A stretch of DNA of 64,000 nucleotides from NCBI RefSeq assembly GCF_030177895.1, contig NZ_CP123448.1, positions 1,612,001 to 1,676,000 on the forward strand. Reading direction: 5' to 3'. This document shows, in pieces, positions 39,926 through 48,152 of the stretch. A model generated the notes under the pieces. It searched no databases. It was given only the letters and a program-made list of their open reading frames with translations, and was not told the DNA's origin. Origin of the DNA: Kingella negevensis. GTDB lineage: Bacteria > Pseudomonadota > Gammaproteobacteria > Burkholderiales > Neisseriaceae. The translations under genes were made by a program, and so were the position numbers. How positions within the stretch are numbered: the stretch's first letter is position 1; the number at the start of each line of letters is the position of its first letter.

Positions 39926-41056
39926 TTATAAAACCTGTTCCGATTGAATCAACGACATAAACGTCTTAACACCGACTTCAATCAAATCATCAGGAAAATC
40001 AAAATTATAAGTGTGCAACGGCGGTGCATTTTCGCCATTACCAATAAACAACATCGCCCCACGAACATTCTGCAAGAAATACCCAAAATCTTCCGAAGCA
40101 CGGAAAAATTCAGGCAATTCCTTAATCGGCTGACCCACTGCCTGACATGAAGCCCAAATCTTATCCACAGCGCCATCATCATTAACAGTAGCAGGGAAAT
40201 AATCTTGTTCTTCCGTATGGAACGCAATGCCTTGTTGTTCAGACATTTCTTGAGCAGCTTCCACGATTACACGTTCCAGTTTTGCCAAATCATGGTCATG
40301 ATAAGCCCGAATAGTCAAACGCAAAATACCATCGCCAGCCGCCACACCAAAAGCCGCTTCGCCCACTTGCACATTCACAATCGTACAACGAATAAAATCA
40401 TCAAATAAAGAATCATCAGATTGAATTTGCTCAATTTTTTGAATCAACTTCGCAATCGTATAAGCAGGATTTATCCCATTTTCAGGCTGGCTAGCGTGCG
40501 CCGTTTTCCCTTTAAAGAACAAACTCAAACCCTTAGAAGTCAAACAAATCGTTCCCTTTTTCAAAGAAACCGTTTTGAAAGGTTCACTCGGATAATTATG
40601 ATAAGCATAAAACTCACTAATATTTTGCTCTTTAAACACATCTAAGCAAGACTTCGCCCCTTCGCCAGTTTCCTCCGCAGGCTGAAACAAAAACACAACC
40701 GAACGTTCAGGCTGCGTGTGTTCTACTTCCAAAGCCAAGGCGCACAATGTAGCCGAATGCCCATCATGTCCACATTTATGCCCCACGCCTGAACATTGCG
40801 AACGGTGCGGTGCATCAATTTCATCTTCAATCGGCAAAGCATCAAAATCCGCACGAAACGCAATCGCAGGTGCAGCACTTTTTCCCTGATACAATGCATA
40901 GAAAAAATGCCCATGGTCAAACAACTTCAGAGAAGTATGTTCACGTAAAAAATCCATCAATCGCCATTTTGTCCACGTTTCGCAGCCTGATAACTCAGGG
41001 TGCGCGTGCAATTCACGGCGCAATGCCACGCAAAGAGCCAAATTTTCCGAATTCAT
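39926..41056 (-). CDS. M20 family amidohydrolase/peptidase
   Basis: This 376-aa cytoplasmic metal-dependent hydrolase of N-acyl amino acids or small peptides has the M20D layout. Its motifs are RRELHAHPELSG (13-24), FRADFDALP near 68, CGHDGHSA near 95, PAEETGEGA near 126, a dimerisation domain, and a final metal ligand in PLHTYNFDF near 350. Candidates include N-acetylornithine-like deacetylases, hippurate hydrolase and aminobenzoyl-glutamate hydrolase. Motifs do not separate them. SQPEN near 190 is DUS-coded. Confidence 0.87.
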   Translation of the reverse strand: MNSENLALCVALRRELHAHPELSGCETWTKWRLMDFLREHTSLKLFDHGHFFYALYQGKSAAPAIAFRADFDALPIEDEIDAPHRSQCSGVGHKCGHDGHSATLCALALEVEHTQPERSVVFLFQPAEETGEGAKSCLDVFKEQNISEFYAYHNYPSEPFKTVSLKKGTICLTSKGLSLFFKGKTAHASQPENGINPAYTIAKLIQKIEQIQSDDSLFDDFIRCTIVNVQVGEAAFGVAAGDGILRLTIRAYHDHDLAKLERVIVEAAQEMSEQQGIAFHTEEQDYFPATVNDDGAVDKIWASCQAVGQPIKELPEFFRASEDFGYFLQNVRGAMLFIGNGENAPPLHTYNFDFPDDLIEVGVKTFMSLIQSEQVL

Positions 41057-41174
41057 GATAACCCCTTCCGATGAAATAGATAAAGAATTGTATTCCTAGC
41101 ACCATACAAGTTCAATGATAAAACCCACCTTTCAGGCTGCATAACAAGATTTAGCGTGAAAAACAAATAAATAC

Positions 41175-41204
41175 TTGCCTAAATAACCCAAAACAAACTA
41201 AAAT
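41175..41204 (+). promoter_or_regulatory. candidate promoter of rpsP operon
   Basis: TTGCCT (41175-41180) and TAAAAT (41199-41204) are separated by 18 bp, about 50 bp upstream of rpsP. Confidence 0.55.
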
Positions 41205-41255
41205 GCACGGTTTTCTATACCCATACATTTCTCATAAATTTAAGGAATTTACAAC

Positions 41256-41504
41256 ATGGTAGTTATCCGTTTAGCCCGTGGCGGCTCTAAAAAACGTCCT
41301 TTTTACAACATCATCGTAGCAGACAGCCGCAGCCGTCGCGATGGTCGTTTCATTGAACGTGTTGGTTTCTACAACCCAGTTGCTAATGAAAAACAAGAAC
41401 GCGTACGCTTGCAAGCAGACCGCTTGAACCACTGGGTTGCTCAAGGCGCGCAATTGAGCGAAGCCGTTGCTAAATTGGTTAAAGAGCAACAAGCTGCTGC
41501 TTAA
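41256..41504 (+). CDS. rpsP: 30S ribosomal protein S16
   Basis: This 82-aa small-subunit protein has the N-terminal signature [19 protein letters not shown] and a VGFYNP motif near 37-42. It is the first gene of the conserved rpsP-rimM-trmD-rplS operon. An RBS (AAGGAATT) precedes it. Confidence 0.98.
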   Translation: MVVIRLARGGSKKRPFYNIIVADSRSRRDGRFIERVGFYNPVANEKQERVRLQADRLNHWVAQGAQLSEAVAKLVKEQQAAA

Positions 41505-41507
41505 TCT

Positions 41508-42017
41508 ATGAGCGATATGCAAAACTGGGTAGCAATGGGCTATATCAAAGGCGTATTTGGTGTAAGAGGCTGGGTAAAAGTTCAGCCAAGCACAGAATAC
41601 ATCGATAGCTTGTTAGACTACCCCGAATGGCGTTTAGTGAAAGACAAAGATGTGCAAATCGTTGAAGTGGAAGCAGGTAAAATTGCTGGTGATGAGTTGC
41701 AAGTGAAGTTCTCTCACATCCATGACCGTGATGATGCCGCTTTATTGCGTGGCTATACGATTGAAATTTCTCGTGACAGCTTTGCTGAGACGGAAGAAGA
41801 CGAATATTACTGGACAGATTTGGTTGGTATGCAAGTCGTTAATCGTGAAGGCGCACAATTAGGCAAAGTAACCAAATTAATGGAAACGGGCGCACATGAT
41901 GTTTTGGTGATTCGTGGCGAATCAGGCGATATACTTATCCCATTCGTTTCACATTACATCGATGATGTGAACAAAGAAACCAAAATCATCACAGCCGACT
42001 GGGGCTTGGACTACTGA
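41508..42017 (+). CDS. rimM: 16S rRNA processing factor RimM
   Basis: This 169-aa protein binds S19 and the 16S 3' domain during 30S maturation. The N-terminal RimM barrel has [11 protein letters not shown] near 17-27. The PRC-barrel C-terminal half has [11 protein letters not shown] near 101-111. It follows rpsP by 3 bp and overlaps trmD by 1 bp (TGATG). Confidence 0.96.
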   Translation: MSDMQNWVAMGYIKGVFGVRGWVKVQPSTEYIDSLLDYPEWRLVKDKDVQIVEVEAGKIAGDELQVKFSHIHDRDDAALLRGYTIEISRDSFAETEEDEYYWTDLVGMQVVNREGAQLGKVTKLMETGAHDVLVIRGESGDILIPFVSHYIDDVNKETKIITADWGLDY

Positions 42018-42778
42018 TGTTTATTCAAGCAATTACTCTGTTCCCTGAAATGTTTGAAAGCATTACAGAATACGGTGTAACAGGTCGCGCACGGAAACAA
42101 GATATTTGGCAATTTGCAGCCATCAACCCCCGTCAATTTGCTGATAATAAACTCGGCTATATTGACGACCGTCCTTTTGGTGGCGGTGTAGGTATGGTAA
42201 TGATGGCAGAACCTTTGTTTTGCGCTATTCAGGCTGCGAAACAACAATTTTCAGGCAGCCTGAAAAATAGTCGTGTGATTTATCTCAGCCCGCAAGGGCA
42301 ATCTCTCACACATAAAAAAGTATTGGAATTGTCGCAACTAGATAATTTAGTGCTGCTTTGTGGACGCTATGAAGGCGTTGATGAACGTGTTTTGCAAACG
42401 GCTGTTGATGAAGAAATTTCCATTGGCGATTTTGTTGTTTCGGGCGGCGAACTGCCCGCAATGATGTTGATGGATGCTGTGCTGCGTTTCGTTCCCAACG
42501 TGTTAGGCGAAATTGCTTCAGCAGAGCAAGATTCATTTGCAGACGGTTTGCTGGATTATCCACACTATACGCGCCCAGCAGAATTTCAGGGTATGGCTGT
42601 TCCCGATATTTTGAAATCGGGTAATCATGCGCTGATTGCGGAATGGCGATTAGAACAATCGTTGCGTCGCACTTTAACACGCCGACCTGATTTATTGGTT
42701 AGTCGTGAATTGCTCCCACAGGAAACTCGACTTTTAGACAAAATCCGTCAAGAAAGCGACGAGTCATCCATATCATAA
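42017..42778 (+). CDS. trmD: tRNA (guanine37-N1)-methyltransferase
   Basis: This 253-aa SPOUT methyltransferase modifies G37 of tRNAs reading CNN codons to prevent frameshifting. The knot motifs are present: YLSPQGQ near 93-99, [13 protein letters not shown] near 113-125 and [13 protein letters not shown] near 136-148. Between AAK and VIYLSP it has [11 protein letters not shown], about four residues longer than E. coli TrmD, coded by a DUS insertion. The active-site motifs themselves are undisturbed. Confidence 0.96.
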   Translation: MFIQAITLFPEMFESITEYGVTGRARKQDIWQFAAINPRQFADNKLGYIDDRPFGGGVGMVMMAEPLFCAIQAAKQQFSGSLKNSRVIYLSPQGQSLTHKKVLELSQLDNLVLLCGRYEGVDERVLQTAVDEEISIGDFVVSGGELPAMMLMDAVLRFVPNVLGEIASAEQDSFADGLLDYPHYTRPAEFQGMAVPDILKSGNHALIAEWRLEQSLRRTLTRRPDLLVSRELLPQETRLLDKIRQESDESSIS

Positions 42779-42793
42779 CTTAGGAATAATAAA

Positions 42794-43162
42794 ATGAATT
42801 TAATTGATGTTTTAGAGCAAGAAGAAATCGCTCGTTTGAATAAAGAAATCCCTGAATTTGCACCAGGCGACACAGTAGTCGTATCTGTACGTGTTGTGGA
42901 AGGTTCACGCAGCCGTTTGCAAGCATACGAAGGCGTTGTAATCGCTCGTCGTAACCGTGGCTTGAACAGCAGCTTCATCGTTCGTAAAATCTCTAGCGGC
43001 GAAGGTGTTGAACGTACATTCCAATTGCATTCTCCAACTGTTGAAAAAATCGAAGTTAAACGCCGTGGTGACGTTCGCCGTGCGAAATTGTACTACTTGC
43101 GTGGCTTGACTGGTAAAGCAGCTCGCATTAAAGAAAAATTGCCTGCTCGCAAACAAGCGTAA
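42794..43162 (+). CDS. rplS: 50S ribosomal protein L19
   Basis: This 122-aa large-subunit protein lies at the 30S-50S interface. L19 motifs are PGDTVVV near 24, [19 protein letters not shown] near 36-54 and a basic [17 protein letters not shown] end. It is the last gene of the operon, ended by a strong DUS terminator. Confidence 0.98.
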   Translation: MNLIDVLEQEEIARLNKEIPEFAPGDTVVVSVRVVEGSRSRLQAYEGVVIARRNRGLNSSFIVRKISSGEGVERTFQLHSPTVEKIEVKRRGDVRRAKLYYLRGLTGKAARIKEKLPARKQA

Positions 43163-43172
43163 TTGGTTTAAT

Positions 43173-43209
43173 AAAAAGCAGCCTGAAAACATTTTCAGGC
43201 TGCTTTTTT
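43173..43209. terminator. bidirectional DUS-pair terminator
   Basis: AAAAAGCAGCCTGAAAA pairs with TTTTCAGGCTGCTTTTTT. It ends the rplS operon and the convergent efflux gene. Confidence 0.88.
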
Positions 43210-43218
43210 ATTTTTGGG

Positions 43219-44679
43219 CTATTGGCTAACAGCCCAACCACCACCCAGCGATTTATACAAACCCACCAAAGCCTGCGCTTGCGCCAACTGTCCTTGCGCC
43301 AAATTTTCTTGTGCTTGTGCTGCATTCACACGTGAAGTCAGTGCGTAATCCAGCGTTTTGCTGCCATAGCGGAACAGTGTTTGCGCGTCTGCGGCTTGTT
43401 TTGCTGATTGCTGCTGCGCTTGTTGCAACAGCTGATTTTGTTGTGCTAATGCAGCCTGAAACTGATACGCAGAATCCGTGTCCGCCAATGCTTGCAACAA
43501 TGCCTGGTCGTATTCCAATAACGTCGTTTTCAAACGCGCGTCCGCCGCGTCAATATTCGCGTGAATGCGCCCGTTGGTAAACAATGGCGTTTGAATGCCC
43601 ACGCTAAACAAGCTCGCCCAGCCTTTCACGCTTTCATCGCCGCTAATGCCGAAGCGTCCGCCTTGTCCCAAAAAGTTAATCGTGAAGCGTGGCAATAAAT
43701 CGGCTTTTGCGCTGGCTAATTTGGCGGCATACGCTTGAACTTGCGCGGCGCGTACGCGTAAATCAGGGCGGCGATTGATGATATCTTGCGGGGTTTCGCC
43801 GTATGGGGCGGCTGGCGGTGTGAGCAGAGCGTTTTGTGTGCTTTCAGGCAGCCTGAAAGTTTGTGGCGTTTCGCCAATTAGCACGGCGATGTTGCGAACG
43901 CGTTGGTCAAACTGGGTTTGCAATGTGGCGTATTTGCCGCGCATGGCAGACAATTTGCTGTTCACTTCGTCCACTTCGTAGGCTGTGGTTAAGCCTGCGC
44001 GGAAGCGTCCTTGCACATATTGCGCCATGCGTTCCAGCGCGGCAATGCTTTGCTCGGCGGCTTGTTCGCGCAACTGAATGGCGCGCGCTTGGAAATATTG
44101 CTCGGCGATGTCGCCTGACAGCAAAACTTGTGCGCCGTAAAACTGCTCTTGCACGCCCAATGCGGCGGCGCGTGCGGCATCGACATCGCTGCGTTTGCCG
44201 CCGAAAATATCGGCTTCCCACGAAGCGGCAAAACCGCCATACGCGCTTGTGCCTTTAATGGTGTGGTCGCTGCCTGAAAGGGGTGCGGTAAGTGGGTTGG
44301 TTGCCAACGCGCTGCGTGTGCTGCCTGAAAGTGGGTTGTCCACATTGCCGCGCGTTACGCCAACTGTGCCATTTAAGCCGACTTGTGCGCCTAAATCAGC
44401 CTGCGCTAAACGAGCATTGGCGCGCGCTTCGTTCAGGCGCGAAAGGGCGATTTTCACATCGGGACTGTTTTGCAAACCTTGTTCAATCAGTTGGTTCAGA
44501 ACAGGGTCGTGCCAATTTTTCCACCAGCTTGCTAATTCGTTTTGCGATTGCGCGGCTTGAGCGTGATTGAACGCGCTGGGGACAGTAATTTGGCTTTGCG
44601 TGTTAATTTGGGTATTTTGGCAAGCGGATAAACTCAACGCGAGCAAAATGCAGCCTGAAAGTGTTTTCAAGTTAGTCAT
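43219..44679 (-). CDS. RND/ABC efflux outer-membrane channel lipoprotein
   Basis: This 486-aa protein of the TolC/OprM/NodT type has a lipoprotein signal with Cys20 (LSLSAC) and two internal repeats forming the trimeric beta-barrel and periplasmic alpha-tunnel. Family marks are WWKNWHDPVLNQLIEQGL near 52-69 and RPDLRVRAAQVQA near 309. It is normally paired with an inner-membrane pump and a periplasmic adaptor. The only pump component near is the ABC-2 permease upstream at 44889. The substrate is unknown. Confidence 0.92.
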   Translation of the reverse strand: MTNLKTLSGCILLALSLSACQNTQINTQSQITVPSAFNHAQAAQSQNELASWWKNWHDPVLNQLIEQGLQNSPDVKIALSRLNEARANARLAQADLGAQVGLNGTVGVTRGNVDNPLSGSTRSALATNPLTAPLSGSDHTIKGTSAYGGFAASWEADIFGGKRSDVDAARAAALGVQEQFYGAQVLLSGDIAEQYFQARAIQLREQAAEQSIAALERMAQYVQGRFRAGLTTAYEVDEVNSKLSAMRGKYATLQTQFDQRVRNIAVLIGETPQTFRLPESTQNALLTPPAAPYGETPQDIINRRPDLRVRAAQVQAYAAKLASAKADLLPRFTINFLGQGGRFGISGDESVKGWASLFSVGIQTPLFTNGRIHANIDAADARLKTTLLEYDQALLQALADTDSAYQFQAALAQQNQLLQQAQQQSAKQAADAQTLFRYGSKTLDYALTSRVNAAQAQENLAQGQLAQAQALVGLYKSLGGGWAVSQ

Positions 44680-44888
44680 TAAAAAATTCCTTCTATAAAT
44701 TTTCAGGCTGCGATTGAATTTGCAGCCTGAAAGAATGTGTGGATAGTTTTCAGGCTGCTATTTGGTAGGGACAGAGTTTATCTCTGTCCTTTTATACGTT
44801 TCAGAAAAATAACAGATTGGACAAGGATAAACCTTGTCTCTACCAAATCAGGTTTCTTAATTGAATAAAAATCGCAGCCTGAAAAAAA
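44680..44888. other. intergenic region with DUS copies and hairpin repeat
   Basis: Several DUS copies (44699-44711, 44721-44733, 44747-44758, 44873-44885) and the paired hairpin element at 44761-44848 fill this 209-bp gap between the ABC-2 permease and the outer-membrane channel gene. No gene is seen. Confidence 0.65.
44761..44848. repeat. GTAGG-led hairpin repeat, inverted pair D
   Basis: The outer arms TTTGGTAGGGACA and TGTCTCTACCAAA enclose two units in opposite orientation. Unit 1 folds GGACAGAG-TTTAT-CTCTGTCC. Unit 2, read leftward, folds GACAAGG-TTTAT-CCTTGTC. The loop is the same and the stem bases differ, but both stay fully paired. This is a small MITE-like element. Confidence 0.75.
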
Positions 44889-46019
44889 TCAACCTTGTTT
44901 TTCCAACATTTTACGAAACCGAATCAGCGCAAAAATCAAAAACACGCCGCCCACCAAACCCATGGCAATTAACTGCGGATAAACAATATCCAGACCAGCC
45001 CCACGAAAAATCACGGCTTGCCCATATTGCGCGAACTGCGTGGTTGGCCAATATTCGCTGATGGATTGCGCCACGGCTGGCATATTCCCACGCGGCGAAG
45101 TGCTGCCTGAAAACATCAGCGCAACAATGTAAACAGGCATCATCAGCAAACTATATTGCGGCATAGTCGGCGCAAGCGTTGCCAACATCACTGCCAACGA
45201 AGCCACTGAAAACATGAAAATCATCGCGCCAAATGCATACAACGCCAACGAACCCGTAAACGGTACTGCCAAATAATCGCGCACCACATAACGCATCGAC
45301 AAAGTCGCTGCCAGCACCACCACCGCGCCATTTGCCAAAATTTTCGCGAACACCAGTTCAGAAGCGGAAACGGGCATCACCAATAAATGCTCAATCGTGC
45401 CACGTTCACGCTCACGAATCACCGCCGCACCCACCAACACCAATGCCAACATCGTCAGCATATTGCTCACGTGTGATAAGCCTTGATACCACACGCTTTC
45501 GCTGTTCGGATTCGCCACCACGTTAATCGTTGCTTTGGCTGGCATGATATCGCGAGCCAACTGTGTTCGCCCTGTAAACGCCAACACTTCGCGGCTAAAA
45601 ATTTGCGAAATGTACATCTGACCCACACCCGCCTGCGTCATACTGGTTGCGTCCACCAAAAGCTGGGCTTCAGGCGCGCGCCCCATTTGCACATCACGCT
45701 GGAAATTGGGCGGAAATTCCAAAATAAAAACGTATTTGCCTTTATTCATCATTTCCTGCGCGTCTTCACGCTTCACGTTTTCAGGCTGCATGAAATAGGG
45801 CGGCAACAGCGCGTCTGTAATGCGGTGCGATAAAACCGAGTTATCCAAATCAATCACGCCCACTGTGGCGTTTTTCACTTCTGTGCTGACTCCGCGCGCT
45901 GATTGCACCGCCAAAACGGTAAACACCAACACAATCATCACCAGCAGCACCTTATCGCCAAATAAACTGCGCAATTCTTTTATGCACAGCGCAAAAATAT
46001 TTTTAATAGCACGCATCAT
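44889..46019 (-). CDS. ABC-2 type transporter permease (YhhJ-like)
   Basis: This 376-aa inner-membrane protein has one N-terminal helix (~20-42), a large periplasmic domain (~45-165) and about five C-terminal helices. It includes the ABC-2 motif RERERGTIEHLLVMPVSASE near 202-221. Related proteins (YhhJ, YbhR/YbhS) export drugs or other hydrophobic compounds with an ATPase and an HlyD-type adaptor. Neither is adjacent, because the next gene upstream is divergent. The outer-membrane channel gene downstream is a likely partner. FMQPEN near 75 is DUS-coded. Confidence 0.87.
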   Translation of the reverse strand: MMRAIKNIFALCIKELRSLFGDKVLLVMIVLVFTVLAVQSARGVSTEVKNATVGVIDLDNSVLSHRITDALLPPYFMQPENVKREDAQEMMNKGKYVFILEFPPNFQRDVQMGRAPEAQLLVDATSMTQAGVGQMYISQIFSREVLAFTGRTQLARDIMPAKATINVVANPNSESVWYQGLSHVSNMLTMLALVLVGAAVIRERERGTIEHLLVMPVSASELVFAKILANGAVVVLAATLSMRYVVRDYLAVPFTGSLALYAFGAMIFMFSVASLAVMLATLAPTMPQYSLLMMPVYIVALMFSGSTSPRGNMPAVAQSISEYWPTTQFAQYGQAVIFRGAGLDIVYPQLIAMGLVGGVFLIFALIRFRKMLEKQG

Positions 46020-46089
46020 TATTCTTTTCAGGCTGCAAAATTGTATAAAAGAAAGAATTATATGCCCAAACGCAGCCTGAAAACTGTTT

Positions 46090-46098
46090 TGCTATAAT
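46090..46098 (+). promoter_or_regulatory. extended -10 promoter element
   Basis: TTGCTATAAT upstream of 46124 contains a TGn-TATAAT extended -10. The expected -35 position falls on a DUS. Confidence 0.5.
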
Positions 46099-46123
46099 TC
46101 CATTTTTTGTCAGTGAAAACATT

Positions 46124-46828
46124 ATGCCAACACTTTACCTTATTCCCACCCCGCTTGGCGCGCCCGACACCCCTTGTTTACTGCCACACGAGCAAAGCCA
46201 AATCGCCCACATCACCGATTTTGTTGTGGAAGCCGAAAAGACCGCGCGCGCCCATTTGCGCCATTTAGTGAACACGCCCGTGCGTGAATTATCGCTGCAC
46301 ACGCTCAACGAACACACGCCAGAAAGCGAAGTCGCCGCGCTGCTGCAACCTTTGAAAGACGGGCGCGATGTCGGTTTAATCAGCGAAGCAGGTTGCCCAG
46401 CGATTGCCGATCCAGGGGCGAATTTAGTCGCGCTGGTGCACGCGCACGGCTTTGAAGTGAAACCATTGATTGGCGCGAGCAGCATTGTGTTAGCACTGAT
46501 GGCTTCAGGCGCAAACGGGCAATGTTTCGCGTTCAAAGGCTACATTCCTGCTGATAAAGACGGGCGTTCAGGCAGCCTGAAAGCTCTGGAAACGCGTTCA
46601 CGCCAAGCCAACGAAACGCAAGTGTTCATTGAAACGCCGTATCGCAATGATGCTTTGTTGGCAGACGCGATTGCGACTTTGCACCCCGAAACGCGCTTGT
46701 GTGTGGCGTGTGATTTGACTTTGCCAACGCAGTTGATTGTCAGCAAAACAGTGAGCGAATGGCGTAAGTTGGCGGAATTGCCTGTGTTGAAGAAACGTCC
46801 TGCGATTTTTGTTTTGCACGCAGCCTGA
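46124..46828 (+). CDS. COG0313 (RsmI-like) SAM-dependent methyltransferase
   Basis: This 234-aa protein of the tetrapyrrole methylase fold resembles RsmI, which methylates C1402 of 16S rRNA. Visible motifs are TLYLIPTPLG (3-12), VEAEKTARAHL near 35, LISEAGCPAIADPGA near 85-99 and IGASSIVLALMASG near 115. It lacks the strict GNLxD start of RsmI and is closer to a paralogue common in beta/gamma-proteobacteria, so the target is uncertain. GSLKAL near 149 and the final HAA plus stop are DUS-coded. Confidence 0.85.
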   Translation: MPTLYLIPTPLGAPDTPCLLPHEQSQIAHITDFVVEAEKTARAHLRHLVNTPVRELSLHTLNEHTPESEVAALLQPLKDGRDVGLISEAGCPAIADPGANLVALVHAHGFEVKPLIGASSIVLALMASGANGQCFAFKGYIPADKDGRSGSLKALETRSRQANETQVFIETPYRNDALLADAIATLHPETRLCVACDLTLPTQLIVSKTVSEWRKLAELPVLKKRPAIFVLHAA

Positions 46829-46834
46829 AACACA

Positions 46835-46871
46835 AAATGCAGCCTGAAAACTATTTTTCAGGCTGCATTTT
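46835..46871. terminator. bidirectional DUS-pair terminator
   Basis: AAAATGCAGCCTGAAAA pairs with TTTTTCAGGCTGCATTTT. It lies between the convergent methylase and MFS genes. Confidence 0.85.
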
Positions 46872-48032
46872 CTATTTCACTTCCACCACTTTCGGTACAA
46901 ACCGCAACGCCGCCAACCCCACCAAGCCCATCGCCCCAAACGCCAGCAACGGATGAAGCTGATACAAACCACCCGACACCAACGTCAAACCAGCAATCGC
47001 CACGCAACTGCCCAGCCCAATATACAACGCCTGCAATTTCGCCATATCACTTTCAGGCTGCTGCACAATAAATTTCACCATCGCAAAATGCGACAAACTA
47101 AACGTCCCAGCGTGCAATATCTGCACCAACATCAGCATCGTCGGGTCAGCCGTTACCGTCATCAATAACCAACGGCTGCCAGCAATCAGCGCAGAAGCCT
47201 GCATCAACCGCGTAATCGACGCACCGCCAATCAGTCGTTTAGAGAAGAAAAACAGCACAATTTCCGCCACCACCGAAACGCTCCACAGCCAACTAATCTG
47301 CTGCTCCGTAATCCCCTGCGTTTTCCAATAAATCGCGCCATAAGTGTAATATGCCGCATGGCTGCCTTGAATTAAGGAAACCGCAATCAGCATTTGTTTT
47401 ACTTCAGGCTGCCTGAAAATTGCCAAGAAACTTTTAGACGCTTCGCTGTGTTGCGTTTCCTTTTGAACCAATGCTGGGTTCGGTTTCGCCCATTGCATGA
47501 TGAACTGTAACGCCGTGAACCCCATCATCAAATAAATCAACTGACTTGCGCCAAAATGTTCCGCCACGCTGCCTGAAAGCATTGCGCCGATGATATACGC
47601 TGCCGAGCCGCTCAGTCGCGCCCGACCATAATCCAGCGTGATTTGCTTTTGCCACGCAGAAGCAGCGGTTTCATTCAACGGCATCACACCGCCGTTAAAC
47701 AGAAAAAACACCCAAACCAGCAGCACCAAAGCCCAATGATTGCCGACACTTGCGCCTACGGCAATCAGCGCACACAAACTGCCAAAAGTCGCAAAACGAA
47801 TCACATTCAGCAGCCAATGAATATTTTTCACGCACTTGGATAACAGCAATCCACCTGCAAACCGAAACAGATACGCGGACGACATCACGGCGGCGATAAA
47901 TAATTCGGAATACGCATGGCTTTTGAGCCACAAGGGGAAGAACGGTTGTATCACGCCAAACGCGCTGTAAAAGCCAAAAAAGTTCATGGATAGCCATGCA
48001 AACGCGGAAACTTTGGGGGGTAGAGATTTCAT
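46872..48032 (-). CDS. MFS transporter, HcaT-like
   Basis: This 386-aa inner-membrane protein has twelve predicted helices in two halves. The pattern of the first helices (FFGFYSAFGVIQPFFPLWLK) resembles the phenylpropionate permease-like MFS_1_like group. The substrate cannot be told. It is preceded on its strand by the GT41 gene, about 120 bp away with a DUS and a GTCGGC hairpin between. Confidence 0.85.
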   Translation of the reverse strand: MKSLPPKVSAFAWLSMNFFGFYSAFGVIQPFFPLWLKSHAYSELFIAAVMSSAYLFRFAGGLLLSKCVKNIHWLLNVIRFATFGSLCALIAVGASVGNHWALVLLVWVFFLFNGGVMPLNETAASAWQKQITLDYGRARLSGSAAYIIGAMLSGSVAEHFGASQLIYLMMGFTALQFIMQWAKPNPALVQKETQHSEASKSFLAIFRQPEVKQMLIAVSLIQGSHAAYYTYGAIYWKTQGITEQQISWLWSVSVVAEIVLFFFSKRLIGGASITRLMQASALIAGSRWLLMTVTADPTMLMLVQILHAGTFSLSHFAMVKFIVQQPESDMAKLQALYIGLGSCVAIAGLTLVSGGLYQLHPLLAFGAMGLVGLAALRFVPKVVEVK

Positions 48033-48094
48033 GCTGGTGTTCCTTTTTGGGAGTTGAGAATGGGGTTTTCAGGCTGCAATTTAGTGAGTGGCGC

Positions 48095-48111
48095 GTCGGC
48101 GAGCCGCCGAT
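48095..48111. repeat. GTCGGC hairpin, copy 2
   Basis: GTCGGC-gagcc-GCCGAT forms a stem with one G-T pair and continues TGTGCCA. Copy 1 at 16868 continues with ATTCCA. Confidence 0.5.
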
Positions 48112-48152
48112 GTGCCAAACTTTTGTAGATACTTATGTTTCTACAAAAAATT

